This document shows, in pieces, positions 34,149 through 42,045 of a stretch of DNA of 64,000 nt. The notes beneath the pieces are model-generated. The model ran no database searches, had not been told where the DNA came from, and saw nothing but the letters and a program-made list of their open reading frames with translations. Both the position numbers and the translations under genes were made by a program. Source of the DNA: Candidatus Binatia bacterium (GTDB lineage Bacteria; Desulfobacterota; Binatia; Bin18); assembly GCA_022820725.1 (NCBI GenBank), contig JAJEFA010000009.1, positions 62,001 through 126,000 on the forward strand, read 5' to 3'. Each line of letters starts with the position of its first letter. Position 1 is the stretch's first letter.

Positions 34149-34580
34149 CTATTGAAATGAGGCCTTCCGGCGTTGGTCGGTCAGGCATTCCTCATTGATG
34201 AACAGACCGCCGTGCAGCCGACACGTCTGTTCGTCCTGAACGGCAGGGTTCATATCGGGCATATAGCATTGTTCATTGTAAAAGACGCCGCCTCGGGCCT
34301 GACAGCGGCCGGCCTTGCCCTCGGCTTGTGCCATTTGTTGATCGATACCCTTATTGAACTCGGCGATTTTCTGATCCCACTTGCGTTCGGCATAGGTACA
34401 CGAGGCAGCCCCTCCGACAACGAATACCAGCAGGCTGTACAAGCAGAAGACCCGGAAGGTCGGTCTTCCGACGAACCACGCTAGCCGTTCATTATGCGGG
34501 AACGGCCAGCGAGTTGGACTGCACCACTTCAGCCATTTCATACAATAAGCCGCACGACTCTTCCCAACCGATACAGGCAT
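34149..34580 (-). CDS. Small secreted Cys-containing protein, unknown; start uncertain
   Basis: The C-terminal 110 residues look genuine: a hydrophobic segment (FCLYSLLVFVVGGAASC) that may end in a lipobox, then KWDQKIAEFNKGIDQQMAQAEGKAG and two similar Cys pairs, CQARGGVFYNEQC and CRLHGGLFINEEC. These form an internal repeat C-x(2)-[GH]GG-[VL]-F-x-N-E-[EQ]-C. The open frame reaches 34580, but that part overlaps the DAHP synthase gene. The true start is probably at an alternative codon near 34430-34490. Family unknown. Confidence 0.6.
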   Translation of the reverse strand: MPVSVGKSRAAYCMKWLKWCSPTRWPFPHNERLAWFVGRPTFRVFCLYSLLVFVVGGAASCTYAERKWDQKIAEFNKGIDQQMAQAEGKAGRCQARGGVFYNEQCYMPDMNPAVQDEQTCRLHGGLFINEECLTDQRRKASFQ

Positions 34581-35562
34581 CGGTAATGGACACCCCGTAT
34601 TCGAGATGAGAGCCTTCTTTCCAGGACTGGTTGCCTGGGTTCAAATTGCTCTCCAAAAGGATGCCCATGACATCGTACTCTTGCTCTTGGCGCACCTGTA
34701 ACACGTCCCGACAGATCGCAGACTGACGGGTATAATCCTTATTTGAATTGCCGTGGGAGCAGTCCACCATAATCGGGCGCGCTATCCCCTCTTTGGCAAC
34801 CATCTCCGTTACCTGCGCAATATCCTTCTGGCGGTAATTGGGCCGCCCTCCCCCGCCCCGCAAAATAATATGACGGTCGGGATTCCCCAGGGTCTTGATG
34901 ACCGAGGTCATGCCATCGGCGTTGATGCCCAGGAAACTATGCGGGTGGCCAGCCGAAATCATGGCGTTGATCGCCCCGGAAACCTCCCCCCCGGTCGTAT
35001 TCTTGAAACCGACCGGCATGGAGAGCCCACTGGCCATCTCTCTATGCGTTTGGCTCTCGGTTGTCCGCGCGCCTATGGCCGCCCAACTGAGCAGGTCGGC
35101 GACATATTGCGGTGTCACCGGATCTAACAGTTCACTCGCACAGGGTACCCCGATATGGTTGATATGGAGTAAAATCTCACGGGCCAGTTCCAGGCCAGCC
35201 GGAATATCGCACGACCCGTCAAGATGCGGGTCGTTAATCAGCCCTTTCCAGCCTATGGTTGTACGCGGCTTCTCAAAATAGGTCCGCATCACCACAACGA
35301 GATGATCCCGCGTTTCATCAATCACCGGTTTGAGGCGCTCGGCGTATTCATAGGCCGCCTGGGGGTCATGGATGGAGCATGGACCGGTAACCACCAGCAG
35401 GCGGTGTCGGTCCCGACCGTGTAAGATATCGCAGATCGCATGCCGGGTTTGCATAATCAGGCCAGCCGCGCCCTCAGTCAGCGGGAGTTTGGCTTTGATC
35501 GTCCGAGGGGAGACCAAGGGGGTCATCTCAATGAGATGGGAATTTTCAATTTTCTCAGGCAT
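34492..35562 (-). CDS. 3-deoxy-7-phosphoheptulonate (DAHP) synthase, class I
   Basis: A 356-residue class I (AroF/G/H-type) DAHP synthase, which condenses phosphoenolpyruvate with erythrose 4-phosphate as the first step of the shikimate path. Diagnostic pieces are RLLVVTGPCSIHDPQAA, MRTYFEKPRTTIGWKG, LLSWAAIGARTTESQTHR, ILRGGGGRPNYR and IMVDCSHGNSNKD. The start is the ATG at 35562 (MPEKIENSHLIE), which gives the E. coli AroG length. An in-frame GTG at 35631 lacks a ribosome site. Which aromatic amino acid inhibits it cannot be told by eye. Confidence 0.96.
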   Translation of the reverse strand: MPEKIENSHLIEMTPLVSPRTIKAKLPLTEGAAGLIMQTRHAICDILHGRDRHRLLVVTGPCSIHDPQAAYEYAERLKPVIDETRDHLVVVMRTYFEKPRTTIGWKGLINDPHLDGSCDIPAGLELAREILLHINHIGVPCASELLDPVTPQYVADLLSWAAIGARTTESQTHREMASGLSMPVGFKNTTGGEVSGAINAMISAGHPHSFLGINADGMTSVIKTLGNPDRHIILRGGGGRPNYRQKDIAQVTEMVAKEGIARPIMVDCSHGNSNKDYTRQSAICRDVLQVRQEQEYDVMGILLESNLNPGNQSWKEGSHLEYGVSITDACIGWEESCGLLYEMAEVVQSNSLAVPA

Positions 35563-35691
35563 GTGGTTTTCCAGTGGAAAGGCAGGCCTCTCGCCGGCCT
35601 TTCGGTATCGTGGCAGCTTAACTTCAGTCACCCGAAAGGGGGGTGAAGTTCACGGCATACCACGTCTTTTGTCCGAATGCGAGCCCGTTTC

Positions 35692-36177
35692 TCAGCCCAC
35701 CCGGATGGGCGTCGTCGCCTCCAGGTACTCGGGCGTATCCTGCCATCGACACGACCGGGCCCAGACGACTTGGGAATCCGGAAAGCCTAACGCCAGAAAC
35801 TCGGTAAAATATTTTTCCGCCCGCTTCGCACCCGCCTTTGACGGCTTGGGGTTAATGAGTTCGGCGGCGACAAAGAGTTCTTCGACCATGGCAGGATCAA
35901 TCTGCACGGCAAGACGCACCCGCCCCGTCGGGTCTGCGGCCGAGCATAAACAGATTTCAAAATGTCCTTTGAACAAACGCCGCGCAGAGTCCGTATTCGG
36001 CCACAGTACCATGGCGAGAATGAGGTCAGGCTCTTCAAGGTACAAGGCTGCCAGAACGACGCCTTCGTGCGTGAACATCTTCACACGCCAGGAGACTTCG
36101 GCAAGGGCTATAGCAAAGGGTTGGATACGACGATTAAACGCTCTTTGTGGGACTTCGACCTCCAGCACCACTCCCAT
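35692..36177 (-). CDS. Hypothetical protein
   Basis: A 161-residue protein starting MGVVLEVEVPQRAFNRRIQP, with GGAGGAGGAA before the ATG at 36177. No membrane segment or signal peptide. A central alternation of hydrophobic strands (FAIALAEVSWRVKMFTHEGV, split; LILAMVLWPNTDSARR) and a C-terminal DAMVEEL/KRAEKYFTEFL helix suggest a small alpha/beta fold. I do not recognise a family. Its upstream region is AT-rich around 36265-36300 and could hold its promoter. It lies downstream of the acyl-CoA dehydrogenase but 170 nt away. Confidence 0.65.
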   Translation of the reverse strand: MGVVLEVEVPQRAFNRRIQPFAIALAEVSWRVKMFTHEGVVLAALYLEEPDLILAMVLWPNTDSARRLFKGHFEICLCSAADPTGRVRLAVQIDPAMVEELFVAAELINPKPSKAGAKRAEKYFTEFLALGFPDSQVVWARSCRWQDTPEYLEATTPIRVG

Positions 36178-36348
36178 GGATTCCTCCTCCACATACCACC
36201 AATCCACCACCACACAACGGATCCATTCCACACATCCACATACGACACCGCCAGAGGTGTTGCTCGTCTTTAGTAAAATATAACAGATTGAAAGTAAAGT
36301 AGCATCAGTCCGGGGTCAGGACCCAGGATGAGATCCCCCCCTTCCATC

Positions 36349-37512
36349 CTACAGGTCCCGGTCCAGCCCGCGTTTGACGATGATTTCCTTCATAATCTCG
36401 GCGGACCCTCCGGCAATCGTGGTCTGACGGATATCGCGGTAGAACCGTTCGACCGCAAACTCTTTCATATAGCCATAGCCGCCGTGCATCTGAACGCACT
36501 CATAGGCGACCTTATTGGCCACGTTACAGCCATACAGCTTTGCCATCGAGACTTCGGTACTACAGTCACGTCCGCTGGCCAGCACATCGGCCGCGTAGTA
36601 GGTCAACTGACGGGCGGCTTCCAGTTCAGTCGCCATATCCGCCAGGCGATGCGATATGACCTGATGGTCAAACACGCGCTTGCCAAACGTCTGCCGCTCA
36701 CGCGTGTATCTGAGCGTATCTTCGAGGGCTTGCTGGGCCGCGCTCACGGCCATACTGGCTGCAATCAGGCGCTCATCCTGAAAATTCTGCATAATATAAT
36801 AAAACCCCTTGCCCTCCTCTCCCAAGAGGTTGTGACGCGGCACCCGCACGTCCTCAAAAACCAACTCGCCGGTATCCGAACTGTGGCAGCCCATTTTGTC
36901 CAGCTTTTTGGCCAGGCTGAAGCCAGGGGTGTCGCGCTCGACAATAAACATGGAGATGCCACGTGCCTGGGCGTCCTTGTCGGTTTTGGCTGCCACACAA
37001 AAGACATCGGCGTGCACGGAATTGGTGATAAAAATCTTGGCGCCGTTGATGACGTAGGAATCGCCGTCTTTCACTGCCGTGGTGCGGATGCTGGCAACGT
37101 CGGACCCGCCCGATGGTTCGGTCACGCCTATGGCGCAGACCGCCTCGCCGGTAATCATGGGCCGCAGGTATTTTTCTTTCTGCTCCGCCGTGCCGTTGCG
37201 GGCGATATGGGTCGAAGACATGTCGGTATGGACCAGCACGCTGGTTGGTAAGCCCAAGGCCCGGCAGCGACACAACTCTTCACAAAAGACGAGCGTCATC
37301 CAGATATCCCCGGCACTGCCTCCATACTCTACGGGGTGGCGGATACCCAGAAATCCGAGTTCACCCATGCGCTGGTAGAGCGATTTTGGGAAAAGAGCCT
37401 CCTCTTCCCACTGGTCGATATGGGGATGGACCTCCTTGGTCACAAAATTCCGAACCTGTTCGCGGAATATCTCATGATCTTCAGTAAAAAAGCGCGTCGG
37501 TGCAGTAAGCAT
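36349..37512 (-). CDS. Acyl-CoA dehydrogenase
   Basis: A 387-residue acyl-CoA dehydrogenase. Family signatures are TEPSGGSDVASIRTTAVKDG, ENVRVPR-like FEDVRVPRHNLLGEEGKGF, ASMAVSAAQQALEDTLRYTR, FGKRVFDHQVISHRLADM and CVQMHGGYGYMKEFAVERF. By eye, the MCAD-type catalytic Glu is replaced (TIAGGSAEIMKEI instead of YEGT) and the LCAD/IVD-type position reads Gln, so its catalytic base is unclear. AGGAGG precedes the ATG at 37512. It would oxidise an acyl-CoA with FAD and feed the ETF system if active. Confidence 0.92.
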   Translation of the reverse strand: MLTAPTRFFTEDHEIFREQVRNFVTKEVHPHIDQWEEEALFPKSLYQRMGELGFLGIRHPVEYGGSAGDIWMTLVFCEELCRCRALGLPTSVLVHTDMSSTHIARNGTAEQKEKYLRPMITGEAVCAIGVTEPSGGSDVASIRTTAVKDGDSYVINGAKIFITNSVHADVFCVAAKTDKDAQARGISMFIVERDTPGFSLAKKLDKMGCHSSDTGELVFEDVRVPRHNLLGEEGKGFYYIMQNFQDERLIAASMAVSAAQQALEDTLRYTRERQTFGKRVFDHQVISHRLADMATELEAARQLTYYAADVLASGRDCSTEVSMAKLYGCNVANKVAYECVQMHGGYGYMKEFAVERFYRDIRQTTIAGGSAEIMKEIIVKRGLDRDL

Positions 37513-37628
37513 CGTAATTCCTAACCTCCTGATATGCTGTTGGTTTGAGCCTAGACGCTGGGTTTCAGAGGGTCAAGGTGAGCAGGGAATAGTGCAGATA
37601 CGACGACGGATTTTCATTTCAATACCCC

Positions 37629-37656
37629 GTAGGGGCGATTCATGAATCGCCCCCAC
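37629..37656. repeat. Family A palindrome, copy 3
   Basis: GTAGGGGCGATTCA joined to its complement with one end mismatch (CCCCCAC in place of CCCCTAC). It lies between the desaturase gene and the acyl-CoA dehydrogenase gene on the same strand. Confidence 0.88.
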
Positions 37657-37704
37657 CTCCGCGGAAGGGATGGGGGAATCGTCGCAGTCATCTCTCAGCC
37701 GACA

Positions 37705-38640
37705 TTACACACCGACCTTGCTCCAGACCTTGAACTGGAGGCGGGCATAGCCGTGCTCCGTAGCGTCGAGATGTTCCGACACTTCCTGGTGCAGGGCGGG
37801 CAGCCGGTACCACGGGACCGCCGGCCAGGCATGATGCTCGGCATGAAAATTCATATTCCACAGCCACCAACTGAAAAACGGCCAGGTCTGCATGGTGCGC
37901 GTCCGCGCCAGAATAGAACCGTCATTCGGCAGGCCGGTGTGCTCGGTGGTAATCCAGATAGCCTGAAACATATGGCCCAGCAGCCCGGCAAACAGCACCC
38001 AGCCCATACCCGCGGGTCCGATGCAGGCCGCGACAATCAGCCCGACCCAAAAGAGGCCGATCACGGCCGACTGCCACGCCAATGTGGGACGCTGGTCAAG
38101 AGGCGCCCAGGGCGCGAAAGTCTCCCACTTCTCATAGGCCAGAAAGGGAAAACGCACGAAGGCGCCTGTTTTGAACTGAATAAGACCCCAGCCGCTAATC
38201 ATGAGCAGCCAATTTTTCAGTCGGGTCGGCCAGGACACCGGCTGCCCGCCCAAGAACAGCAGCTCAGGGTCCCTGTCGGGATACTGGGTGTAGCGATGAT
38301 GATCGAAATGGAAAGCCCGGTAGACAGCCGGTGCCATGCCAAAGGGGAAGCCGCTGAGCCAGGCGCCCAGGGAGTTCAGCCAGGCGGACTTAAAAGCGGT
38401 TTGATGCGTACACTCGTGAAAGGGAGCGAACAGCGAAGCCCAAATCCCACCAAGCACGATCGAGAGCAGACCTGCCGCCAGGTGAGAATGCGGCGTGACG
38501 AGCAGTACGCCATACACACACAGCAGGAAAGCGGACAGATGGAGGGTCAGCCGGATGATGGACGGCCAGTCTTGGCGTTGCTGAAGGGAGCGTAGGAAAG
38601 TGCGGTCGATGAGCGAACGGTGTTCAAAAGTTTCGTTCAC
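37705..38640 (-). CDS. Fatty acid desaturase-family membrane di-iron protein
   Basis: A 311-residue membrane protein with the three His boxes of di-iron desaturases: HECTH, HFDHHRYTQ and HAEHHAWP. Four to five hydrophobic segments separate them (LSAFLLCVYGVLLVTPHSHL; LAWQSAVIGLFWVGLIVAAC; GWVLFAGLLGHMFQAIW). It starts with GTG at 38640. Such proteins insert double bonds or hydroxylate lipids or carotenoids; the substrate is unknown. Located just downstream of the SDR cluster but separated by 46 nt, so likely expressed with it. Confidence 0.92.
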   Translation of the reverse strand: MNETFEHRSLIDRTFLRSLQQRQDWPSIIRLTLHLSAFLLCVYGVLLVTPHSHLAAGLLSIVLGGIWASLFAPFHECTHQTAFKSAWLNSLGAWLSGFPFGMAPAVYRAFHFDHHRYTQYPDRDPELLFLGGQPVSWPTRLKNWLLMISGWGLIQFKTGAFVRFPFLAYEKWETFAPWAPLDQRPTLAWQSAVIGLFWVGLIVAACIGPAGMGWVLFAGLLGHMFQAIWITTEHTGLPNDGSILARTRTMQTWPFFSWWLWNMNFHAEHHAWPAVPWYRLPALHQEVSEHLDATEHGYARLQFKVWSKVGV

Positions 38641-38686
38641 ACCGCCACGCTACAACCAGCGTTCGGAAACGTCAAGGAAAAACGCC

Positions 38687-39442
38687 TCATACCAGATAGC
38701 CGCCGTTCGGGCTCAGCACCTGTCCGGTCACATAGGCCGCCTCGTCCGAGGCCAGATACAAATGAGCGGAGGCTATGTCTGCGGGCGTCCCCATTTGGCG
38801 CATGGGAATGCGACGAATAAAGAAATCCACGACCTTCTCGGCGGCAGGGCCGGTGCCTTGTTTGACCATGGGCGTTTCAATCAATCCGGGAGCAACCGCG
38901 TTTACGGTAATGCCCGACCGCGCGTACTCCAGGGCCAACGAGCGGGTAAAACCGATAATGGCGGCCTTTGCCGCGGCGTAGTGCGCGTTTTGCGGACCGC
39001 CGGTCATGCCGGCAACAGAGGCAGTGTTAATCACCCGACCCCACTGGGCAGAGATCATGTCCCTAATCACGGCTCGGGTGCACAGAAAAGTCCCTTTCAT
39101 GTGGACGTTGATCATGCGCTGCCAGTCTTCAGGCGTGATATCGAGCAGGTCCTTGATCTGGGCAATCCCGGCGTTGTTCACCAGGATATTGATCGGCCCA
39201 TATTCGCTCTTGGTCTGTTCAACCAGATCGCTGACGGCCTGACTCTGGGTCACATCAGCCTGAATGCCTATGGCCGGAGAAGCGCTTGTTCCATTGATCT
39301 CGGCGGCGACCACCTGCGCGCGGCGCTGGCTGATGTCAGCCACAATGACGTGCGCCCCCTCCTGAGCAAAAAGCTGGGCGGTTGCTTGGCCCAGGCCCGA
39401 CCCGGCCCCGGTTATCAGTGCGGTTTTTCCTGCCAGTCGCAT
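38687..39442 (-). CDS. SDR-family oxidoreductase
   Basis: A 251-residue classical short-chain dehydrogenase. NAD(P) site ALITGAGSGLGQATAQLF, NNAG motif VNNAGIAQIKDL, catalytic Ser and YxxxK in NTASVAGMTGGPQNAHYAAA with K following, and the ending GQVLSPNGGYLV. The Asp in VIVADIS suggests NAD preference. Tandem with the next SDR (1 nt gap), with shared ending, so probably a duplication. Substrate unknown. Confidence 0.93.
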   Translation of the reverse strand: MRLAGKTALITGAGSGLGQATAQLFAQEGAHVIVADISQRRAQVVAAEINGTSASPAIGIQADVTQSQAVSDLVEQTKSEYGPINILVNNAGIAQIKDLLDITPEDWQRMINVHMKGTFLCTRAVIRDMISAQWGRVINTASVAGMTGGPQNAHYAAAKAAIIGFTRSLALEYARSGITVNAVAPGLIETPMVKQGTGPAAEKVVDFFIRRIPMRQMGTPADIASAHLYLASDEAAYVTGQVLSPNGGYLV

Positions 39443-39443
39443 C

Positions 39444-40208
39444 CTAACACCACTTCATATACGAGCCGCCGTTCGGGCTGAGAATCTGACCGGTCATGAA
39501 TCCGGCTTCTTCCGAGGCTAAATAAGCGACGGCATGGGCGATGTCCTCGGGTTGTCCCAGTTTGCGCATCGGAACGGTCTTGGTCATATTCTTGATCCAG
39601 CGCTCCGGACTCTGCCGGACCATCGGCGTATCAATCACACCGGGAGCGACGGCATTGACCGTAATGCCCGTCCGCGCCAGCTCACTTGCCATGGCAACCG
39701 TGAGTCCGGCAATACCGGCCTTGGCCGCACAGTAATGGGCCAAACGGATTCCTCCGGTAAAGGCCCCCATGGAAGAAGTACTGATCAACCGGCCCCAGCC
39801 GGCCGTTTTCATCCCAGGGAGGACCGCACGAAAGCAGTGATACGTCCCGTTGAGATGAACGTCGAACATATGGTCCCAGTCCTCCTCGGTCATATCCGTA
39901 AACGCGACCTGGGTTCCGATACCGGCGTTGCTGAACAGAATATCAATCGCACCCACCTCCTGGCGCGCCTGTGCCGTCGCCGAGTCAACCGCATGCAGGT
40001 CGGATACATCCACCTGAAGCGCGAGCGCCTTACGGCCCAGTTCAGTGACGGCTTGGGCTGTTTCCTCAGCCCCAACCGGGTTGATATCCGTCACCACGAT
40101 ATCGGCACCACCCTCGGCTAAGACCCGCGCGGTCGCGCGCCCGATACCCGACCCGGCTCCTGTTATAAACGCGACCCTGCCTTCCACCCCCGCCACGTCA
40201 AGCCTCAC
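39444..40208 (-). CDS. SDR-family oxidoreductase
   Basis: A 254-residue short-chain dehydrogenase closely resembling the adjacent 38687 gene. Cofactor site AFITGAGSGIGRATARVLAE, SNAG motif LFSNAGIGTQVAF, active site STSSMGAFTGG and YCAAKAG, end GQILSPNGGSYM. The Asp in VVTDINP suggests NAD. Its start region overlaps the upstream hypothetical gene by 11 nt, so all three genes (40683 to 38687) form a coupled unit. Substrate unknown. Confidence 0.93.
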   Translation of the reverse strand: MRLDVAGVEGRVAFITGAGSGIGRATARVLAEGGADIVVTDINPVGAEETAQAVTELGRKALALQVDVSDLHAVDSATAQARQEVGAIDILFSNAGIGTQVAFTDMTEEDWDHMFDVHLNGTYHCFRAVLPGMKTAGWGRLISTSSMGAFTGGIRLAHYCAAKAGIAGLTVAMASELARTGITVNAVAPGVIDTPMVRQSPERWIKNMTKTVPMRKLGQPEDIAHAVAYLASEEAGFMTGQILSPNGGSYMKWC

Positions 40209-40683
40209 TTCCTACGGTTTCGACAGGCCGGACAGGGGTTTCTTCGGCTATCAGTTCACCCAGGCGTTTGCGAATTTCGGCCTCATCCACTTCTTTCAGA
40301 GCAATGGTCAAATTGCCCTGATCGTCAACCGAAAATCGGGCCTGCTTATCCAATTCCAGTGCCAGACGGGAGATCACCGCATTACGGGCAGGGCGATCCA
40401 GTGAGGTCCGATCAAGCTCGCTCGTGCAGATCCCGAGCAGCTTGTCCACCACGCCTTTGTGCTTTTCGATATAGAACATGGAATGTCCGATGACACACTG
40501 GCCGTACTGGAGAGTGGTATATGTCCGGCCGACCCGTTCCTCTTCGAAAATGCGCTTTGGCGGGGTAGGGAAGGCTTCGATATGAGCGCGAACCCAGCCA
40601 TCCTCGGGATCAGGCTCGGCCTCACAGAACATGAGATTGATATGCTGCATGCCGTCGGGTTTTGGATAAATTTCGATCAGCAT
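40198..40683 (-). CDS. Hypothetical protein in SDR operon
   Basis: A 161-residue soluble protein starting MLIEIYPKPDGMQHINLMFC from the ATG at 40683 after GGGAGAG. An upstream in-frame extension runs through a family C repeat and is not coding. It shows a beta-rich N-terminal half (QYGQCVIGHSMFYIEKHKGV) and a helical C-terminal half rich in Asp/Glu (LKEVDEAEIRKRLGELIAEE). No family recognised. Its end overlaps the start of the SDR gene, so its product is probably used with the two dehydrogenases. Confidence 0.65.
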   Translation of the reverse strand: MLIEIYPKPDGMQHINLMFCEAEPDPEDGWVRAHIEAFPTPPKRIFEEERVGRTYTTLQYGQCVIGHSMFYIEKHKGVVDKLLGICTSELDRTSLDRPARNAVISRLALELDKQARFSVDDQGNLTIALKEVDEAEIRKRLGELIAEETPVRPVETVGSEA

Positions 40684-40716
40684 CAGATCTCTCCCTGCTT
40701 GTGTCTTGAGACAAAG

Positions 40717-40809
40717 AGACCCACCCCGGCCTTCGGCCGCCCCTCCGAGGAGGGGAGCAGAACACATCCCCTCTCGGGAGGGGTGCTGCGGAGCAGCGGG
40801 GTGGGTTCC
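40717..40809. repeat. Family C long palindromic repeat, copy 3
   Basis: Left part ACCCACCCCGGCCTTCGGCC, centre GAGGAGGGG and CCCCTCTCGGGAGGGG, right part GCAGCGGGGTGGGTTCC. It lies between the hypothetical gene and the VOC gene. Confidence 0.88.
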
Positions 40810-40842
40810 TCTCCGATGTATGCCACTCAAGGGGCGGTATGC

Positions 40843-41223
40843 TTAGGCTTCCGCCCGCAACTCAACCACGTTGCCATCCGGGTCGCGGACAAAGACCACC
40901 GGGGCCAGACCCATACTGGGCGGCGGGGCAAATTCCTGGAACTTCACCCGTCTCCTCTTAAGCACCCGTTTGGCCTCTTCGAGGTCTTCGACCTGGACCG
41001 CGATGTGGGTGCCGATACCCGGGATATCCTTGTCGGCCATCGTGTTACGCTGGCCAATGATATGCACCTGGGTTCCATCCACCTCATACCAGGCTCCAGG
41101 CACGCCCTTGATCTTGGGCCGCTCAATCTCACCCAAGCCCAGAATCTCGCCGTAGAACCGCTTTGCCTTTCTCACATCCGAGACCGGCACCCCAGTATGG
41201 CGGATCGATTTCGCCTTAATCAT
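40843..41223 (-). CDS. VOC-family (glyoxalase/dioxygenase-like) protein
   Basis: A 126-residue vicinal-oxygen-chelate protein starting MIKAKSIRHTGVPVSDVRKA after AAGGAGG. Metal-site positions are visible: the His in RHTGVPV, an H in VDGTQVHIIGQ, the His in GIGTHIAVQVED and Glu in PDGNVVELRAEA. The upstream in-frame extension to 41403 overlaps the hydrolase gene, so I used 41223. Members include glyoxalase I and extradiol dioxygenases. It lies 17 nt downstream of the alpha/beta hydrolase, in the same minus-strand catabolic run. Confidence 0.9.
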   Translation of the reverse strand: MIKAKSIRHTGVPVSDVRKAKRFYGEILGLGEIERPKIKGVPGAWYEVDGTQVHIIGQRNTMADKDIPGIGTHIAVQVEDLEEAKRVLKRRRVKFQEFAPPPSMGLAPVVFVRDPDGNVVELRAEA

Positions 41224-41240
41224 TTTCCCCTCCTTTCGGG

Positions 41241-42014
41241 TTACTCCAATAAAAAGTCCGAGACCGCGTCGACAAAAGCCTCCTGTTCCTCCAGCATAAT
41301 CATATGACCCGAACTCGCGAAGTGAACCAGACGCGAACCGGGAATAGCGCGTTGAAACGCTTCTCCATAGACCGGAGGGATGAGCTTGTCGGATTCTCCC
41401 CATAGCAACAGCGTCGGCAGTTGCAGCCGGTGGATACGCTTCTTGAGTCCTTTATCAGGAATCGGCCACAGGAATTTCCCGGTTGAGGCCAGGCATTTGT
41501 ACATCTCAAGCTGGGCTTCGGGGGATTGCAACTGCTCGGTGAACATTTGGCTCATAGAACCGCTGGGGTCGTGAAACACGTGTTCGACCATCTGCTGCGG
41601 GTTAAAGGTAAAGAAATCCGGAATGGGGTTGTCATCAAGCCACAGCCCTGCCGGGCAGACCAGCACGAGCCGGTTGATCCGGTACGGGGCGAGCGCGGCG
41701 ATCTCCGCGGCCAGCATGCCACCCAGCGAGTGACCGACGATATGCGGGCTATCGATCTGTAACTCGTCGAGAAAATCGTGGTAGTACAGCGCAAAGTCAA
41801 TGACGTCGTCAATATGCTCGATACCCGTTCCAGGGCCAAAGCCGGGATGGGCCGGAGCGTAGACCGTAAAATTCTGGGCGAGTTCCTCAAGAAACGGAGC
41901 GCCAACCATGGGGCCGCCGGCACCGTGCAGGAACAGGAGCGGCTCGCCGTTGCCGCCCCACTGCATTGAGGTGGTAAATTTTCCATTCCGAACAGCAACC
42001 TTCACTTCTTGCAT
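41241..42014 (-). CDS. Alpha/beta hydrolase
   Basis: A 257-residue alpha/beta hydrolase. Oxyanion loop LLFLHGAGGP, nucleophile elbow IVGHSLGGMLA (Ser), acid loop LLLWGESDKLIPP and His in FASSGHMIMLEEQE are all present. It is next to the LLM oxygenase gene at 42046, 31 nt downstream, and upstream of the VOC gene. An oxygenase plus ring-cleavage hydrolase pair is plausible for degradation of cyclic compounds. Substrate unknown. Confidence 0.92.
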   Translation of the reverse strand: MQEVKVAVRNGKFTTSMQWGGNGEPLLFLHGAGGPMVGAPFLEELAQNFTVYAPAHPGFGPGTGIEHIDDVIDFALYYHDFLDELQIDSPHIVGHSLGGMLAAEIAALAPYRINRLVLVCPAGLWLDDNPIPDFFTFNPQQMVEHVFHDPSGSMSQMFTEQLQSPEAQLEMYKCLASTGKFLWPIPDKGLKKRIHRLQLPTLLLWGESDKLIPPVYGEAFQRAIPGSRLVHFASSGHMIMLEEQEAFVDAVSDFLLE

Positions 42015-42045
42015 TCCAAACGATCTCCCTTCGGGGGGTAGCGCC

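Noticed and set aside
37642..38595. Long plus-strand open frame antisense to the desaturase
   Set aside because: The minus strand has intact His boxes; the plus frame is low-complexity shadow.
40684..40830. Upstream extension of the hypothetical gene at 40198
   Set aside because: The extension translates a family C repeat.
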